A DNA stretch of 64,000 nt, from positions 1 to 64,000 of the forward strand of contig NZ_QBKT01000001.1 in the NCBI RefSeq assembly GCF_003054265.1, in the 5' to 3' direction. Position numbers and translations under genes: made by a program. This stretch comes from Kordia periserrulae (GTDB lineage Bacteria; Bacteroidota; Bacteroidia; Flavobacteriales; Flavobacteriaceae). Below, piece by piece: positions 36,789 through 45,273 of the stretch (its first letter is position 1; each line of letters begins with the position of its first letter). A model generated the notes under the pieces. The model had not been told where the DNA came from. It ran no database searches and saw nothing but the letters and a program-made list of their open reading frames with translations.

Positions 36789-37979
36789 TTAAACGATTTT
36801 TATATCGGTAAAAGAACTACGCATCACTTTTGTAGCATCTACATCTAACCAGTTGTTCAAAATGGATGCGTAAATCTTTCTAAAATCTACGTCAAATTGT
36901 ATATCACCATTCTCGTCTAAGTTTGACAAATTGGGCATCGGATTGTAAAATCCTTGTTTCTTCAATTGTTTTCCAATTAAAAATACCTGATTCGCCGTTC
37001 CATGATCAGTTCCGTTAGCAGCATTTTGTTGCACGCGACGCCCAAATTCTGAAAAAGTCATAATCAACGTGTCTTTAAACGAATCTTGCTGTTTTAAATC
37101 CTTGATAAATGCCGCCATCGCTTCATCATACACGCTTAACAACCGTTTTTGTTTGTTGATTTGATTGGCATGCGTGTCAAATCCGCCCAACGACGTGTAA
37201 TAGACTTTCGTTTGCAAACCAGAATTGATAAACTGCGCAACTTGCTTCAGTTGTTTGGCAAATTCGTTTTTCGGATACTCAATTTTAGAAGTATATGTTT
37301 TGGAAGTTTCGTATAAATATTTTGCAGAATTGGAAGCTGTGACCATCGTTTTGTACAAATAGCCCAAATTGTGTTCGCTCAAATGCGAATCATCGTGATG
37401 CTGTACCACTTTCTTAAAATACGGTTCTTGTGTCGTTCTAAAAAACAGTTGTGGATTTTTCGTCGCGATGCCATCTGTTTGTTCTCCTTTCAACAATAAT
37501 GACAAGGTATCGTCTACTTCAATTGCTGCTGTCGAATTGCTTTTGGTAGCGTCCAAATAGCGTCCAACCCAACCCGATTGCAGATATTCATTAGCACTAC
37601 TCGCTGTATGCCAAATATCCGTAGCGCGGAAATGTGAGCGATTCGGATTGGGATATCCTACATTATTCACCACACACAATTCACCATTATGATACAAATC
37701 GCTATGTGCAACAAGACTTTCATGAAAACCGATGTCATCCGTAATGCCAATCAAGCTTGATTTTTGCTGCGCCAGCGACGGACGTTTTTGAAAGTAAATA
37801 TCATTTCGAAAGGGCACAACCGTGTTCAATCCGTCATTTCCACCTGATAATTGAATAATGACCAATTTTTTTCCTGTCGCTACAGCGGAATCAATCAAGT
37901 TGAAACCCGAAACGAATTTCGGCAAGAACATCGCGGTACTTGCTAAGGAAGCTTGTTTTATAAAATCTCTTCTGTTCAT
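36789..37979 (-). CDS. DUF1501 family exported protein
   Basis: A 396-residue protein with a twin-arginine-like start (MNRRDFIKQASLASTAMFLP) and an alkaline-phosphatase-superfamily-like core: KLVIIQLSGGNDGLNTVVPF, GGFDTHANQINKQKRL and MTFSEFGRRVQQNAANGTDH with conserved Asp, His and Ser. DUF1501 proteins are sulfatase-like but their substrate is not established. It is nearly always encoded with a DUF1800 protein, as here (217 nt apart, DUF1800 first). Confidence 0.88.
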   Translation of the reverse strand: MNRRDFIKQASLASTAMFLPKFVSGFNLIDSAVATGKKLVIIQLSGGNDGLNTVVPFRNDIYFQKRPSLAQQKSSLIGITDDIGFHESLVAHSDLYHNGELCVVNNVGYPNPNRSHFRATDIWHTASSANEYLQSGWVGRYLDATKSNSTAAIEVDDTLSLLLKGEQTDGIATKNPQLFFRTTQEPYFKKVVQHHDDSHLSEHNLGYLYKTMVTASNSAKYLYETSKTYTSKIEYPKNEFAKQLKQVAQFINSGLQTKVYYTSLGGFDTHANQINKQKRLLSVYDEAMAAFIKDLKQQDSFKDTLIMTFSEFGRRVQQNAANGTDHGTANQVFLIGKQLKKQGFYNPMPNLSNLDENGDIQFDVDFRKIYASILNNWLDVDATKVMRSSFTDIKIV

Positions 37980-38000
37980 ACAAAAAATTTATTTTTTGTA

Positions 38001-38060
38001 TTCCCGTAAAAACGGGAACCTCATACTAACACTACATTTTATATTCCCACGAAAGTGGAA
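38001..38060. repeat. Two short REP-like hairpins between DUF1800 and DUF1501
   Basis: ttcccgt-aaaa-acgggaa (38001-38018) is a perfect 7-bp stem with a 4-nt loop. A second, imperfect copy, ttcccac-gaaa-gtggaa, lies at 38044-38060. They resemble the class D hairpins of the trp operon. Confidence 0.8.
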
Positions 38061-38195
38061 ATCGCATTGAATTACTTTTATTTTGTTACGAAATCAGACA
38101 TCAGCAAACTATCAAAATCTTCGTTTCTCAGCTATTTACGACTACGCTCAAACTGACATTTCTATAATTTTCTTTTTGTTCATAATTACAACGAA

Positions 38196-39572
38196 TTAAC
38201 ACAATTGATACTCTGGCAACGACATCAACTGTATACAGGTTTCTTTCAAATCTTGATCTGCTAGCTTCTCCAAATACGTTTCTGTTCCTGTATTTATCGG
38301 ACTCGTTAGCAAACTTTGTTGCAATTGCGCTGCGGTTATAGTTGTATGATTTGTGTAAAATGTATTCCAATCGGGCGTGACTTTCAATCTTCGTTGACGA
38401 TTTCGTTTGTCATTAAATCGCTGAAAATCGTCTTCAAATTCGCCTTTTTCGTCTAACGCAATTTCGCCATTTGCCAATAAAATGGAAGGCAATCGCAGTC
38501 GTAACATCATCGTATTCGGGTTGATCCAATTTCTGCCGCCTTTCCATCCTGCTACATTCGGCGGAAACAATAAATGTTGTCCTAAAAGTTTCTGTAAATA
38601 CACAAGTTCGCGTTCTTTTTCAAATTTCATAGGCACGACTCTGTGCATTCCGATTAAAAATTCTACGGGCGATTTTATTTTAATTCCGATATTTTTTGGG
38701 TCATAAAACCAATCAGAAGTCAACACAAAACGCAGTAAGTTTTCAATATTATAGTCTTTATAAAAAATGTCGGTCATTTCGCTTACGCGGGATGCATCTA
38801 CTTCATCATTCACAAAATAACGGTAGATTTTCTCGCAGATAAATCGCGCACATTGTTTTTGCTGTAAAATGATGTCGATGATATCTTCGCCGCCAAAATC
38901 TCCTGTTTTTCCAAGAAAGGTTTTTTCTCCGTAATCGTGTTGAAAACGGCGCAAACGGAAATTTCCACGCAAATCATGATTCCATCCTGTAAACGCGCGG
39001 GCAGCTTCTTTAATATCTTTTTCATCATACACATTATCGCGCCCAAGCGTAAACAATTCTAACAACTCACGCGCAAAATTCTCGTTCGGTTTTTGCTTTT
39101 TATTTTGTTTGTTGTTTAAATATTTAATCATGGATGCTTCTTTCGAAATTGCAATGACAAATTCTTTAAAATTCCCCAAAGCATGTGTACGAAGCGTATT
39201 GTTGTACTGTTCAAAATGCAAGATATTTTTATCATGACACACGAAATGATTTGCCCAAAAAAGCGTCATTTTTTCGCGAAGTAACTGCTCAGTTGTTCCT
39301 AGTTTATACAACCATGCACTATTCAATTCGTGTATTTTTTTGACGCTATCTTTAATCAGCGAACGAATCTTTTCGCGATCTTTTAAATTGAGTCCTTTCA
39401 AGCCATTTCGCAATTCCGTTAGATTGATGGTCAACGGTTCAACTTTTTGAGAAGCATTAAACAATTGCGAAACTAGTTGTGTACGCGACAAGCCTTGCAA
39501 AGATTTGGCTTCTTTGGCAGAAATTCCAAATCCGACTCTATTATATACATGTACAATTTCTGAAATGGTCAT
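38196..39572 (-). CDS. DUF1800 family protein
   Basis: A 458-residue protein with the DUF1800 landmarks VYNRVGFGISAKEAKSL near the start, LREKMTLFWANHFVCHD, NENFARELLELFTLGRDNVY, and AARAFTGWNH in the centre. No clear signal peptide is seen at its N-terminus. It is the upstream partner of the DUF1501 gene. The pair is widespread, probably envelope-associated, and of unknown biochemical role. Confidence 0.88.
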   Translation of the reverse strand: MTISEIVHVYNRVGFGISAKEAKSLQGLSRTQLVSQLFNASQKVEPLTINLTELRNGLKGLNLKDREKIRSLIKDSVKKIHELNSAWLYKLGTTEQLLREKMTLFWANHFVCHDKNILHFEQYNNTLRTHALGNFKEFVIAISKEASMIKYLNNKQNKKQKPNENFARELLELFTLGRDNVYDEKDIKEAARAFTGWNHDLRGNFRLRRFQHDYGEKTFLGKTGDFGGEDIIDIILQQKQCARFICEKIYRYFVNDEVDASRVSEMTDIFYKDYNIENLLRFVLTSDWFYDPKNIGIKIKSPVEFLIGMHRVVPMKFEKERELVYLQKLLGQHLLFPPNVAGWKGGRNWINPNTMMLRLRLPSILLANGEIALDEKGEFEDDFQRFNDKRNRQRRLKVTPDWNTFYTNHTTITAAQLQQSLLTSPINTGTETYLEKLADQDLKETCIQLMSLPEYQLC

Positions 39573-39652
39573 ACGAAGTAATTTGTGTAGGTATGACTCT
39601 AAAACGCAGAAAAAGTTTAATTTGGTATTTTAATACACTAAATAAAAATAGA

Positions 39653-40105
39653 ATGTGTGAAGTTTCTAAAACAATTAAATTCTGTAGCTGCAAGGATAAT
39701 CTTTCAGAGGCACACAAACATGCTAAAAGTATGTATTACGTTTGGACGTTGGAACGCGTAACTGGATTAAGTGAATTAGCAATGGACGGACTCTTAATGG
39801 AAGAGCCTACTCAACTAGATGAATTATCAGCCGAGAAGATTGTAAAAGAACTTAACTCAAAAAACTTATTTGACTTTGATTATCAACCAATAAATGATGA
39901 CACTTTAGAAATTAAACGCGTACAACCTAAAAAGAGATATCCGAAAAATAGACGCAACAAAACGAAACTTATCGGTTCGCATCTTTCTTTTTATTATTGG
40001 TTAGATAAATGGCATATAGGATATGCTGGAGGTTTTGAAAATATATATAAAATTTACAAAAGCGGAAAAGTTGAAATAATAGACAAGGAGAATGAAAACC
40101 ACTGA
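39653..40105 (+). CDS. Hypothetical protein with Cys-containing N-terminus
   Basis: A 150-residue protein starting at ATG 39653 (MCEVSKTIKFCSCKDN); a longer frame upstream overlaps the divergent DUF1800 gene and is rejected. Visible features are three Cys in the first 13 residues (possible metal site), an acidic middle (LMEEPTQLDELSAEKI), a basic patch (KRVQPKKRYPKNRRNK) and an aromatic C-terminal section. I do not recognise a family. No transmembrane segment or signal. Codon use looks native. Confidence 0.65.
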   Translation: MCEVSKTIKFCSCKDNLSEAHKHAKSMYYVWTLERVTGLSELAMDGLLMEEPTQLDELSAEKIVKELNSKNLFDFDYQPINDDTLEIKRVQPKKRYPKNRRNKTKLIGSHLSFYYWLDKWHIGYAGGFENIYKIYKSGKVEIIDKENENH

Positions 40106-40265
40106 GAATCCTTACTATTCTAAATAAAGTTCTACACAAGATACAGAACTGAAAAAATTTAAGAATCCAAAGCAATCTAACTTCTAACAGCGAAAGCAAT
40201 TCTAACCATCTGAAAAATTAATAAACTTTTAACACTACCCTACATTTCCATATTCAAAATATCAC

Positions 40266-40284
40266 TACATTTGTATATACAAAT
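40266..40284. promoter_or_regulatory. -7 box TACATTTG overlapping a 16-bp palindromic operator
   Basis: TACATTTG (40266-40273) fits the -7 consensus. A perfect palindrome ATTTGTATATACAAAT (40269-40284) overlaps its 3' half and the expected start site, 15 nt before the marR-type ATG. This layout suits autorepression by the MarR protein. Confidence 0.7.
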
Positions 40285-40299
40285 ATTGTACAGACAACT

Positions 40300-40764
40300 A
40301 TGAAATTAGAAGAAGTTTTAAAAAGTGATGCCGTATTGCCTTTATCCAAAAGAACCGCCATCAACTTTTTTGTGACAAATCATATTTTTATGGAGAACTA
40401 CACAAGCTTCTTCAAGCAGTACGATATTTCATTACAACAGTTTAATGTGTTGCGCATTTTAAAAGGTCAAAAAGGAAAACCTGCCAATTTGGCTACGATT
40501 CAGGAACGCATGGTGCATAAAAATAGCAACACTACACGATTGATTGACAAATTGATTACAAAAGACTTGGTAGAACGTTCTATTTGTCCAGAAAATCGTA
40601 GAAAAGTGGAAATAGTCATTACCAAAAACGGTTTGGAATTGTTGGAAACTATCAATCCCAAATTGAATGCGCTAGAAGAAAACATGATGCGATTATTAAC
40701 AATTAACGAAGCAGAAACGCTCAATATATTATTAGAAAAATTAAGAGGTTCGCAATCCGACTAA
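40300..40764 (+). CDS. MarR family transcriptional regulator
   Basis: A 154-residue winged-helix regulator. The recognition region is in LQQFNVLRILKGQKGKPANL and IQERMVHKNSNTTRLIDKL, and the wing carries CPENRRKVEIVITKNG. MarR proteins bind short palindromes as dimers and release them on ligand or redox change. One lies directly upstream (40269-40284), so autorepression is likely. It is followed after 42 nt by a YceI gene, which it probably controls. C at the wing base might sense oxidants (inference). Confidence 0.93.
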   Translation: MKLEEVLKSDAVLPLSKRTAINFFVTNHIFMENYTSFFKQYDISLQQFNVLRILKGQKGKPANLATIQERMVHKNSNTTRLIDKLITKDLVERSICPENRRKVEIVITKNGLELLETINPKLNALEENMMRLLTINEAETLNILLEKLRGSQSD

Positions 40765-40806
40765 AATTGCCCAAAAAACAAATCGACATTTATTAAAAAC
40801 AAGAAA

Positions 40807-41370
40807 ATGAAAACACGTATCTTAACATTGGTTGCATTATTTTTTGCAGCATCAGCAACAACATTTGCACAAAGCAAACAAATTGACACAAAAGAAAGTA
40901 ACGTAAACTGGACAGGTTATAAAGTAACCGGACAGCACGAAGGAACTATCAATTTCAAATCGGGAACGTTAGAATTTGAAGATGGAAAGTTAGTTGGTGG
41001 AACGTTTGTAATTGATATGGCATCTATCAACACTACAGATTTGAGTGGTAAAAGCAAACAAAGTTTGGACGGACACTTAAAATCTGATGACTTTTTTGGT
41101 GTAGCAACGTACCCAACAGCAACCTTAATATTTAAAAAAGTAGTAGAAACTGACGACAATGTATACAGAGTTGCAGCAGATTTAAAAATCAAAGAAAGTA
41201 CGTCGCGCGTAGCTTTTGACATTGAATTGGAAGATGATTCTGCCCAAACAACCTTCAAAGTTGACCGTACGAAATTCGGTATCAAATACGGTTCGGCTTC
41301 GTTCTTTGACGGATTGAAAGACAAAGCTATCAACGACGAATTTGACTTAGCAGTTTCGTTAAAGTATTAA
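40807..41370 (+). CDS. YceI family exported lipid-binding protein
   Basis: A 187-residue protein with a signal peptide cut after about residue 22 (TTFAQSKQ). The YceI beta-barrel landmarks are SNVNWTGYKVTGQHEGTINF at the start, GHLKSDDFFGVATYPTATLIF in the middle and KDKAINDEFDLAVSL at the end. Family members bind isoprenoid or amide lipids in a hydrophobic pore in the periplasm. It is in an operon with the MarR gene. No separate terminator is evident before the trp leader. Confidence 0.93.
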   Translation: MKTRILTLVALFFAASATTFAQSKQIDTKESNVNWTGYKVTGQHEGTINFKSGTLEFEDGKLVGGTFVIDMASINTTDLSGKSKQSLDGHLKSDDFFGVATYPTATLIFKKVVETDDNVYRVAADLKIKESTSRVAFDIELEDDSAQTTFKVDRTKFGIKYGSASFFDGLKDKAINDEFDLAVSLKY

Positions 41371-41411
41371 TTTTTTATAAAAAATCTTTTTTTAATTCAA
41401 ATATTCGTTTT

Positions 41412-41419
41412 TATATTTG
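41412..41419 (+). promoter_or_regulatory. -7 box (TATATTTG) of the trp operon
   Basis: TATATTTG fits TAnnTTTG and would start transcription near 41426, about 11 nt before the leader peptide ATG. No good -33 TTTG is found at 17-23 nt upstream. Confidence 0.65.
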
Positions 41420-41436
41420 TGCAACACAAAGAGATA

Positions 41437-41493
41437 ATGAAAATAAATTTTGTAAATACTTGGTGGTGGAACTTACGAACTTCGGAATCGTGA
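41437..41493 (+). CDS. trpL: trp leader peptide (MKINFVNTWWWNLRTSES)
   Basis: An 18-codon ORF with three consecutive Trp codons (41461-41469) and a TGA stop at 41491, ahead of trpE and within an RNA that can form alternative hairpins. A ribosome stalled on the TGG codons reports charged tRNA-Trp shortage. Confidence 0.9.
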   Translation: MKINFVNTWWWNLRTSES

Positions 41494-41563
41494 GGAAAGT
41501 CCCTATTTACAAATAATAGATATCAAAGAAGACTTGTCAATCACGACAAGTCTTTTTTTTTTT
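41472..41563 (+). promoter_or_regulatory. Ribosome-mediated Trp attenuator
   Basis: Three competing pairings can be drawn. 1:2 is cttacga (41472-41478) with tcgtgag (41488-41494). 2:3, the antiterminator, is tcgtga (41488-41493) with tcacga (41541-41546), plus aagtc (41497-41501) with gactt (41531-41535). 3:4, the terminator, is gacttgtc (41531-41538) with gacaagtc (41545-41552) plus an 11-T run. Stalling at the Trp codons frees segment 2 to block the terminator; reaching the stop codon lets it form. Probably related to the described Bacteroidetes trp leader motif (from memory). Confidence 0.85.
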
Positions 41564-41578
41564 GAAATAAATTGAGCT

Positions 41579-42973
41579 ATGTACAAACTGAAAACAACCC
41601 ATAAAAAAATCTTAGCAGATACCATCACGCCTGTGAGTGTCTACTTGAAAATCAGAGATAAATTTCCAAACAGTCTGCTGTTGGAAAGTAGTGACTATCA
41701 CGCCAGCGATAACAGTTTTTCGTATGTATGTTGCAATCCGATTGCGAGTATTAAGGTGGAAAATGAAACGCTTACGCGAGAATTTCCAAATGGTTCCTCA
41801 AATGCAACGCCAATTACCGCAACCACCAATGTTCCTGAGCTGATTCACGAGTTTTCGCAACAGTTTGAAACGGATGAAAACGACTTTAAATTTATCAACA
41901 ATGGTTTGTTTGGCTACATTGCTTACGATGCGGTTCGTTACTTTGAATCAGTCGAAATTTCCAAAAAAGAACAATCGCTTCACATTCCCGACATGTACTA
42001 CGCGATTTACCAAAATATCATTGCGTTCAATCATTTCAAAAATGAAGCGTATCTCTTTTCACATTGCTATGAAAAAGAAAACAATATTGCCGAAATTGAA
42101 CATTTATTAAGTACCAAAAACTTTGCTACCTATAAATTTTCAATCGACGGCGAACGCGAATCCAACATGGACGATGCGCAATTCAAGCAAAATGTGGCGC
42201 TGGCAAAAAAGCATTGTTATCGTGGTGATGTGTTTCAGTTGGTGTTGTCGCGACGATTCATTCAAAAATTTAAAGGAGACGAATTCAATGTATATCGCGC
42301 ATTGCGAAGTATCAATCCGTCGCCATATTTGTTCTATTTTGACTATGGCGATTTTAAAATCTTTGGTTCCTCGCCCGAAGCACAATTGGTCGTGAATGAA
42401 GGTCACACCGAAATTCACCCAATTGCAGGAACTTTTAAACGTACTGGAAATGATGAAGAAGATGCCGCTTCCGCGAAAAAATTGTTCAACGATCCAAAAG
42501 AAAATGCCGAACACGTGATGCTGGTAGATTTAGCGCGAAATGATTTAAGCCGAAATGGAAATCAAGTCAAAGTGGAAACCTATAAAGAATTGCAATTCTT
42601 TTCGCATGTGATTCATTTGGTATCAAAAGTCACAGCCAAAAAGCACGAAAACGTACCAACCATGCAAGTTGTGGCAGACACATTTCCCGCAGGAACGCTG
42701 AGTGGCGCACCAAAACACAAAGCTATGCAATTGATAGAAAAATACGAAACCTCTAACCGCGATTTTTACGGTGGCGCGATTGGCTTTATGGACTTTCAAG
42801 GAAACTTCAATCACGCGATCATGATTCGAACATTTCTAAGCAAAAACCACAAATTGCACTATCAAGCAGGCGCAGGAATTGTAGCAAAATCAAACGAAGA
42901 AAATGAAAACCAAGAAGTATATAACAAACTCAGAGCCTTAAACACAGCACTGGAAATTGCAGAAACAATCTAG
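41579..42973 (+). CDS. trpE: Anthranilate synthase component I
   Basis: A 464-residue enzyme making anthranilate from chorismate and ammonia with TrpG. Motifs are LLLESSDYHASDN near residues 34-46 (the Trp feedback-binding LLESS), GDVFQLVLSRRF, IFGSSPEAQLVV, LVDLARNDLSRNG, and the catalytic GTLSGAPKHKAMQLIEKYE. It begins 26 nt after the attenuator stem. Its feedback site looks intact, so both attenuation and allostery are expected. A 254-nt repeat-filled gap separates it from trpG. Confidence 0.98.
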   Translation: MYKLKTTHKKILADTITPVSVYLKIRDKFPNSLLLESSDYHASDNSFSYVCCNPIASIKVENETLTREFPNGSSNATPITATTNVPELIHEFSQQFETDENDFKFINNGLFGYIAYDAVRYFESVEISKKEQSLHIPDMYYAIYQNIIAFNHFKNEAYLFSHCYEKENNIAEIEHLLSTKNFATYKFSIDGERESNMDDAQFKQNVALAKKHCYRGDVFQLVLSRRFIQKFKGDEFNVYRALRSINPSPYLFYFDYGDFKIFGSSPEAQLVVNEGHTEIHPIAGTFKRTGNDEEDAASAKKLFNDPKENAEHVMLVDLARNDLSRNGNQVKVETYKELQFFSHVIHLVSKVTAKKHENVPTMQVVADTFPAGTLSGAPKHKAMQLIEKYETSNRDFYGGAIGFMDFQGNFNHAIMIRTFLSKNHKLHYQAGAGIVAKSNEENENQEVYNKLRALNTALEIAETI

Positions 42974-42976
42974 GAA

Positions 42977-43067
42977 TGTTGAATGTTGAATGTTGAATGT
43001 TGAATGTTGAATGTTGAATGTTGAATGTTGAATGTTGAATGTTGAATGTTGAATGTTGAATGTTGAA
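42977..43067. repeat. Heptamer tract (TGTTGAA)x13
   Basis: Exactly thirteen 7-base units (91 nt) start two bases after the trpE stop codon. No ORF function is proposed. Confidence 0.97.
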
Positions 43068-43068
43068 T

Positions 43069-43185
43069 AAAAATTATGAACTCAAAAGAAAACATTGGTA
43101 CATTTTCAAATTATCAAATTGTTACATTAAAAAACGTCACTTCGAGTATTTTTCTGAAAGAAAAATGTATCGAGAAGGACTATGA
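43069..43185. repeat. Dispersed repeat (class B), copy in the trpE-trpG gap
   Basis: The block runs from the end of the heptamer tract through aaagaaaacattggtacatt, caaattatcaaattgttaca, cgtcacttcgag and tgtatcgagaag. It is almost identical to 43924-44040 and recurs inverted at 26360-26460. Only a few substitutions separate the two trp copies. Confidence 0.9.
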
Positions 43186-43227
43186 AACTAAAAAAAAGCA
43201 ACAGCCAAAGGCTAAAAGCAAAAACAA

Positions 43228-43794
43228 ATGAAAAAAGTATTAGTCATAGACAATTACGACAGCTTCACCTACAATCTTGTCCATTATTTGGAAGATTTGG
43301 AGTGTGATGTCACGGTCAAAAGAAACGACCAATTATCGCTAGAAGAAGTTGCAGCGTATGAAAAAATCATTCTTTCGCCAGGACCAGGAATTCCAGATGA
43401 AGCAGGTTTGCTAAAGCCAATCATTGAAAAATACGCGGCAACCAAAAGTATTTTGGGTGTGTGTTTGGGACAGCAAGCGATTGGAGAAGTTTTTGGAGGT
43501 TCGCTTACCAATTTAGAACAAGTATATCACGGCGTTGCGACAAAAGTGAACGTTACTGTGGATGATGAATCTTTATTTAAAGATTTACCAGAAACTTTTG
43601 ACGTGGGACGTTACCATTCGTGGATTGTCGCAAGTCCGCTTCCAGAAACCCTAGAAGCAACTTCGTATGATGAAAACGGACAAATCATGTCGTTGCGCCA
43701 TAAAGAATACGATGTGCGTGCTGTGCAATACCATCCAGAATCGGTACTCACGCCACATGGAAAACAGATACTTGAAAATTGGGTGCGTAGTTAG
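43228..43794 (+). CDS. trpG: Anthranilate synthase component II (glutamine amidotransferase)
   Basis: A 188-residue class I glutamine amidotransferase that feeds ammonia to TrpE. The nucleophile C79 is in LGVCLGQQAIG, and the His-Glu pair is in AVQYHPESVLTPHG near the C-terminus. The oxyanion region SPGPGIPDEAG is intact. The stop is directly followed by an 18-copy heptamer tract. Some TrpG proteins also serve folate synthesis; the operon context favours tryptophan. Confidence 0.97.
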   Translation: MKKVLVIDNYDSFTYNLVHYLEDLECDVTVKRNDQLSLEEVAAYEKIILSPGPGIPDEAGLLKPIIEKYAATKSILGVCLGQQAIGEVFGGSLTNLEQVYHGVATKVNVTVDDESLFKDLPETFDVGRYHSWIVASPLPETLEATSYDENGQIMSLRHKEYDVRAVQYHPESVLTPHGKQILENWVRS

Positions 43795-43797
43795 GAA

Positions 43798-43923
43798 TGT
43801 TGAATGTTGAATGTTGAATGTTGAATGTTGAATGTTGAATGTTGAATGTTGAATGTTGAATGTTGAATGTTGAATGTTGAATGTTGAATGTTGAATGTTG
43901 AATGTTGAATGTTGAATGTTGAA
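43798..43923. repeat. Heptamer tract (TGTTGAA)x18
   Basis: Exactly eighteen 7-base units (126 nt), starting three bases after the trpG stop. Same unit as 42977-43067 but five copies longer, direct evidence that copy number varies. Confidence 0.97.
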
Positions 43924-44040
43924 TAAAAATTATAAACTCAAAAGAAAACATTGGTACATTTTCAAATTATCAAATTGTTACATTAAAAAACGTCACTTCG
44001 AGTGTTTTTCTGAAAGAAAAATGTATCGAGAAGTACTATG
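43924..44040. repeat. Dispersed repeat (class B), copy in the trpG-trpD gap
   Basis: Near-exact duplicate of 43069-43185, in the same order behind its heptamer tract. After 44041 the two gaps diverge. The remainder of this 374-nt gap (44041-44168) holds only AT-rich phrases such as caatcttttaatc. Confidence 0.9.
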
Positions 44041-44168
44041 AAACAAAAAAATAATCATAAAAAGTCAAAGTCTCTGAGAAACCATCTCAATACTCAATAC
44101 TAAGAAAAAACAACCATAAAACTTGAAGCATTCAATCATTAAATGTTTCAATCTTTTAATCAAAATAC

Positions 44169-45161
44169 ATGAAAAAACTATTAAACAGACTCATCAACCA
44201 CGAAAGCATCTCAGAAGAAGAAGCCAAACAAGTCTTAGTCAATATTTCGAAAGACATGTACAATCCCAGTCAGATTGCTTCTTTTCTAACCGTTTTTATG
44301 ATGCGAAGCGTTACACTGGAAGAGCTCAAAGGTTTCCGAGACGCGTTATTGGAATTATGCATTCCTGTAGATTTATCAGCGTATAATGCCATTGATTTAT
44401 GCGGAACTGGCGGCGACGGAAAAGACACGTTTAATATTTCAACCTTGGCATCATTCATCACGGCTGGAGCTGGCGTACATGTTGCCAAACACGGAAACTA
44501 CGGTGTTTCTTCGGTCAGCGGTTCATCAAACGTAATGGAACATTTAGGTATCAAATTTACTAGTGATGTTGATTTCTTAGAGAAATGTATAGAGCATGCA
44601 GGCATTTGTGTCTTACACGCACCATTATTTCATCCAGCTATGAAAAATGTAGCACCCATTCGACGTGAATTAGGAGTGAAAACGTTCTTTAATATGTTAG
44701 GTCCAATGGTAAATCCAGCGTTTCCTAAAAACCAAATGGTGGGTGTTTTCAACTTAGAATTGGCGCGTATGTATGGCTATTTATATCAAAATACTGATAA
44801 AAACTATACCATTTTGCACGCATTAGACGGTTACGATGAAATTTCACTAACAGGAGCTACCAAAGCGATCAGAAACCATTCGGAAGAAATGCTAACTGCG
44901 GCCGATTTCGGCGTTCCACAACATACACAAGCAGACATTTACGGCGGCGATTCGGTAGCGTCTGCCGCAAAAATATTTACAGATATATTAGAAGGCAACG
45001 GAACCAATCCGCAGAACAATGTCGTGTGTGCCAATGCAGGAATGGCAATTGCCACCGTAAAAGGTTTGGATGCAAAAGAAGGTTTTGAAATTGCCAAAGA
45101 ATCCTTGCAATCTGGGAAAGCATTAAACGTGTTAAAAACATTGCAGGAATTAAGTAGATAG
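44169..45161 (+). CDS. trpD: Anthranilate phosphoribosyltransferase
   Basis: A 330-residue enzyme joining anthranilate to PRPP. The PRPP loop CGTGGDGKDTFNIST and the second motif KHGNYGVSSVSGSSNVMEHL are complete, and HPAMKNVAPIRRELGVKTFF forms the anthranilate side. Length is normal. The 112-nt gap to trpC carries two REP-like elements. Confidence 0.98.
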   Translation: MKKLLNRLINHESISEEEAKQVLVNISKDMYNPSQIASFLTVFMMRSVTLEELKGFRDALLELCIPVDLSAYNAIDLCGTGGDGKDTFNISTLASFITAGAGVHVAKHGNYGVSSVSGSSNVMEHLGIKFTSDVDFLEKCIEHAGICVLHAPLFHPAMKNVAPIRRELGVKTFFNMLGPMVNPAFPKNQMVGVFNLELARMYGYLYQNTDKNYTILHALDGYDEISLTGATKAIRNHSEEMLTAADFGVPQHTQADIYGGDSVASAAKIFTDILEGNGTNPQNNVVCANAGMAIATVKGLDAKEGFEIAKESLQSGKALNVLKTLQELSR

Positions 45162-45165
45162 TTAT

Positions 45166-45254
45166 CGTCATGCGGAACCCTATGCTCAACTTGATTGGGT
45201 ATTGATTCAGCATCACACAAAAAGAGAAAAGTAGATTCCTGCCTGCGCAGGAAT
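45166..45254. repeat. REP-like elements (classes C and D) in the trpD-trpC gap
   Basis: Class C: cgtcatgcggaaccctatgc, then tcaacttgattgggtattga and ttcagcatcacac. Class D: attcctgc-ctgc-gcaggaat (45235-45254), a perfect 8-bp stem with a 4-nt loop. Confidence 0.85.
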
Positions 45255-45273
45255 GACAAAAAGAAATATTGAG

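Noticed and set aside
43748-43951. Minus-strand ORF translating to a heptapeptide repeat QHSTFNI
   Set aside because: It is the translation of the TGTTGAA tract (7 bases repeated three times gives 7 codons). It overlaps trpG and has no other protein character.
42977-44040. Possible CRISPR array in the trp gaps
   Set aside because: The repeats are contiguous 7-mers without spacers, and no cas genes are in the window.
45253-45273. Earlier trpC start adding seven residues
   Set aside because: The extra codons derive from the end of the class D/C repeat element, while ATG 45274 starts the conserved protein.
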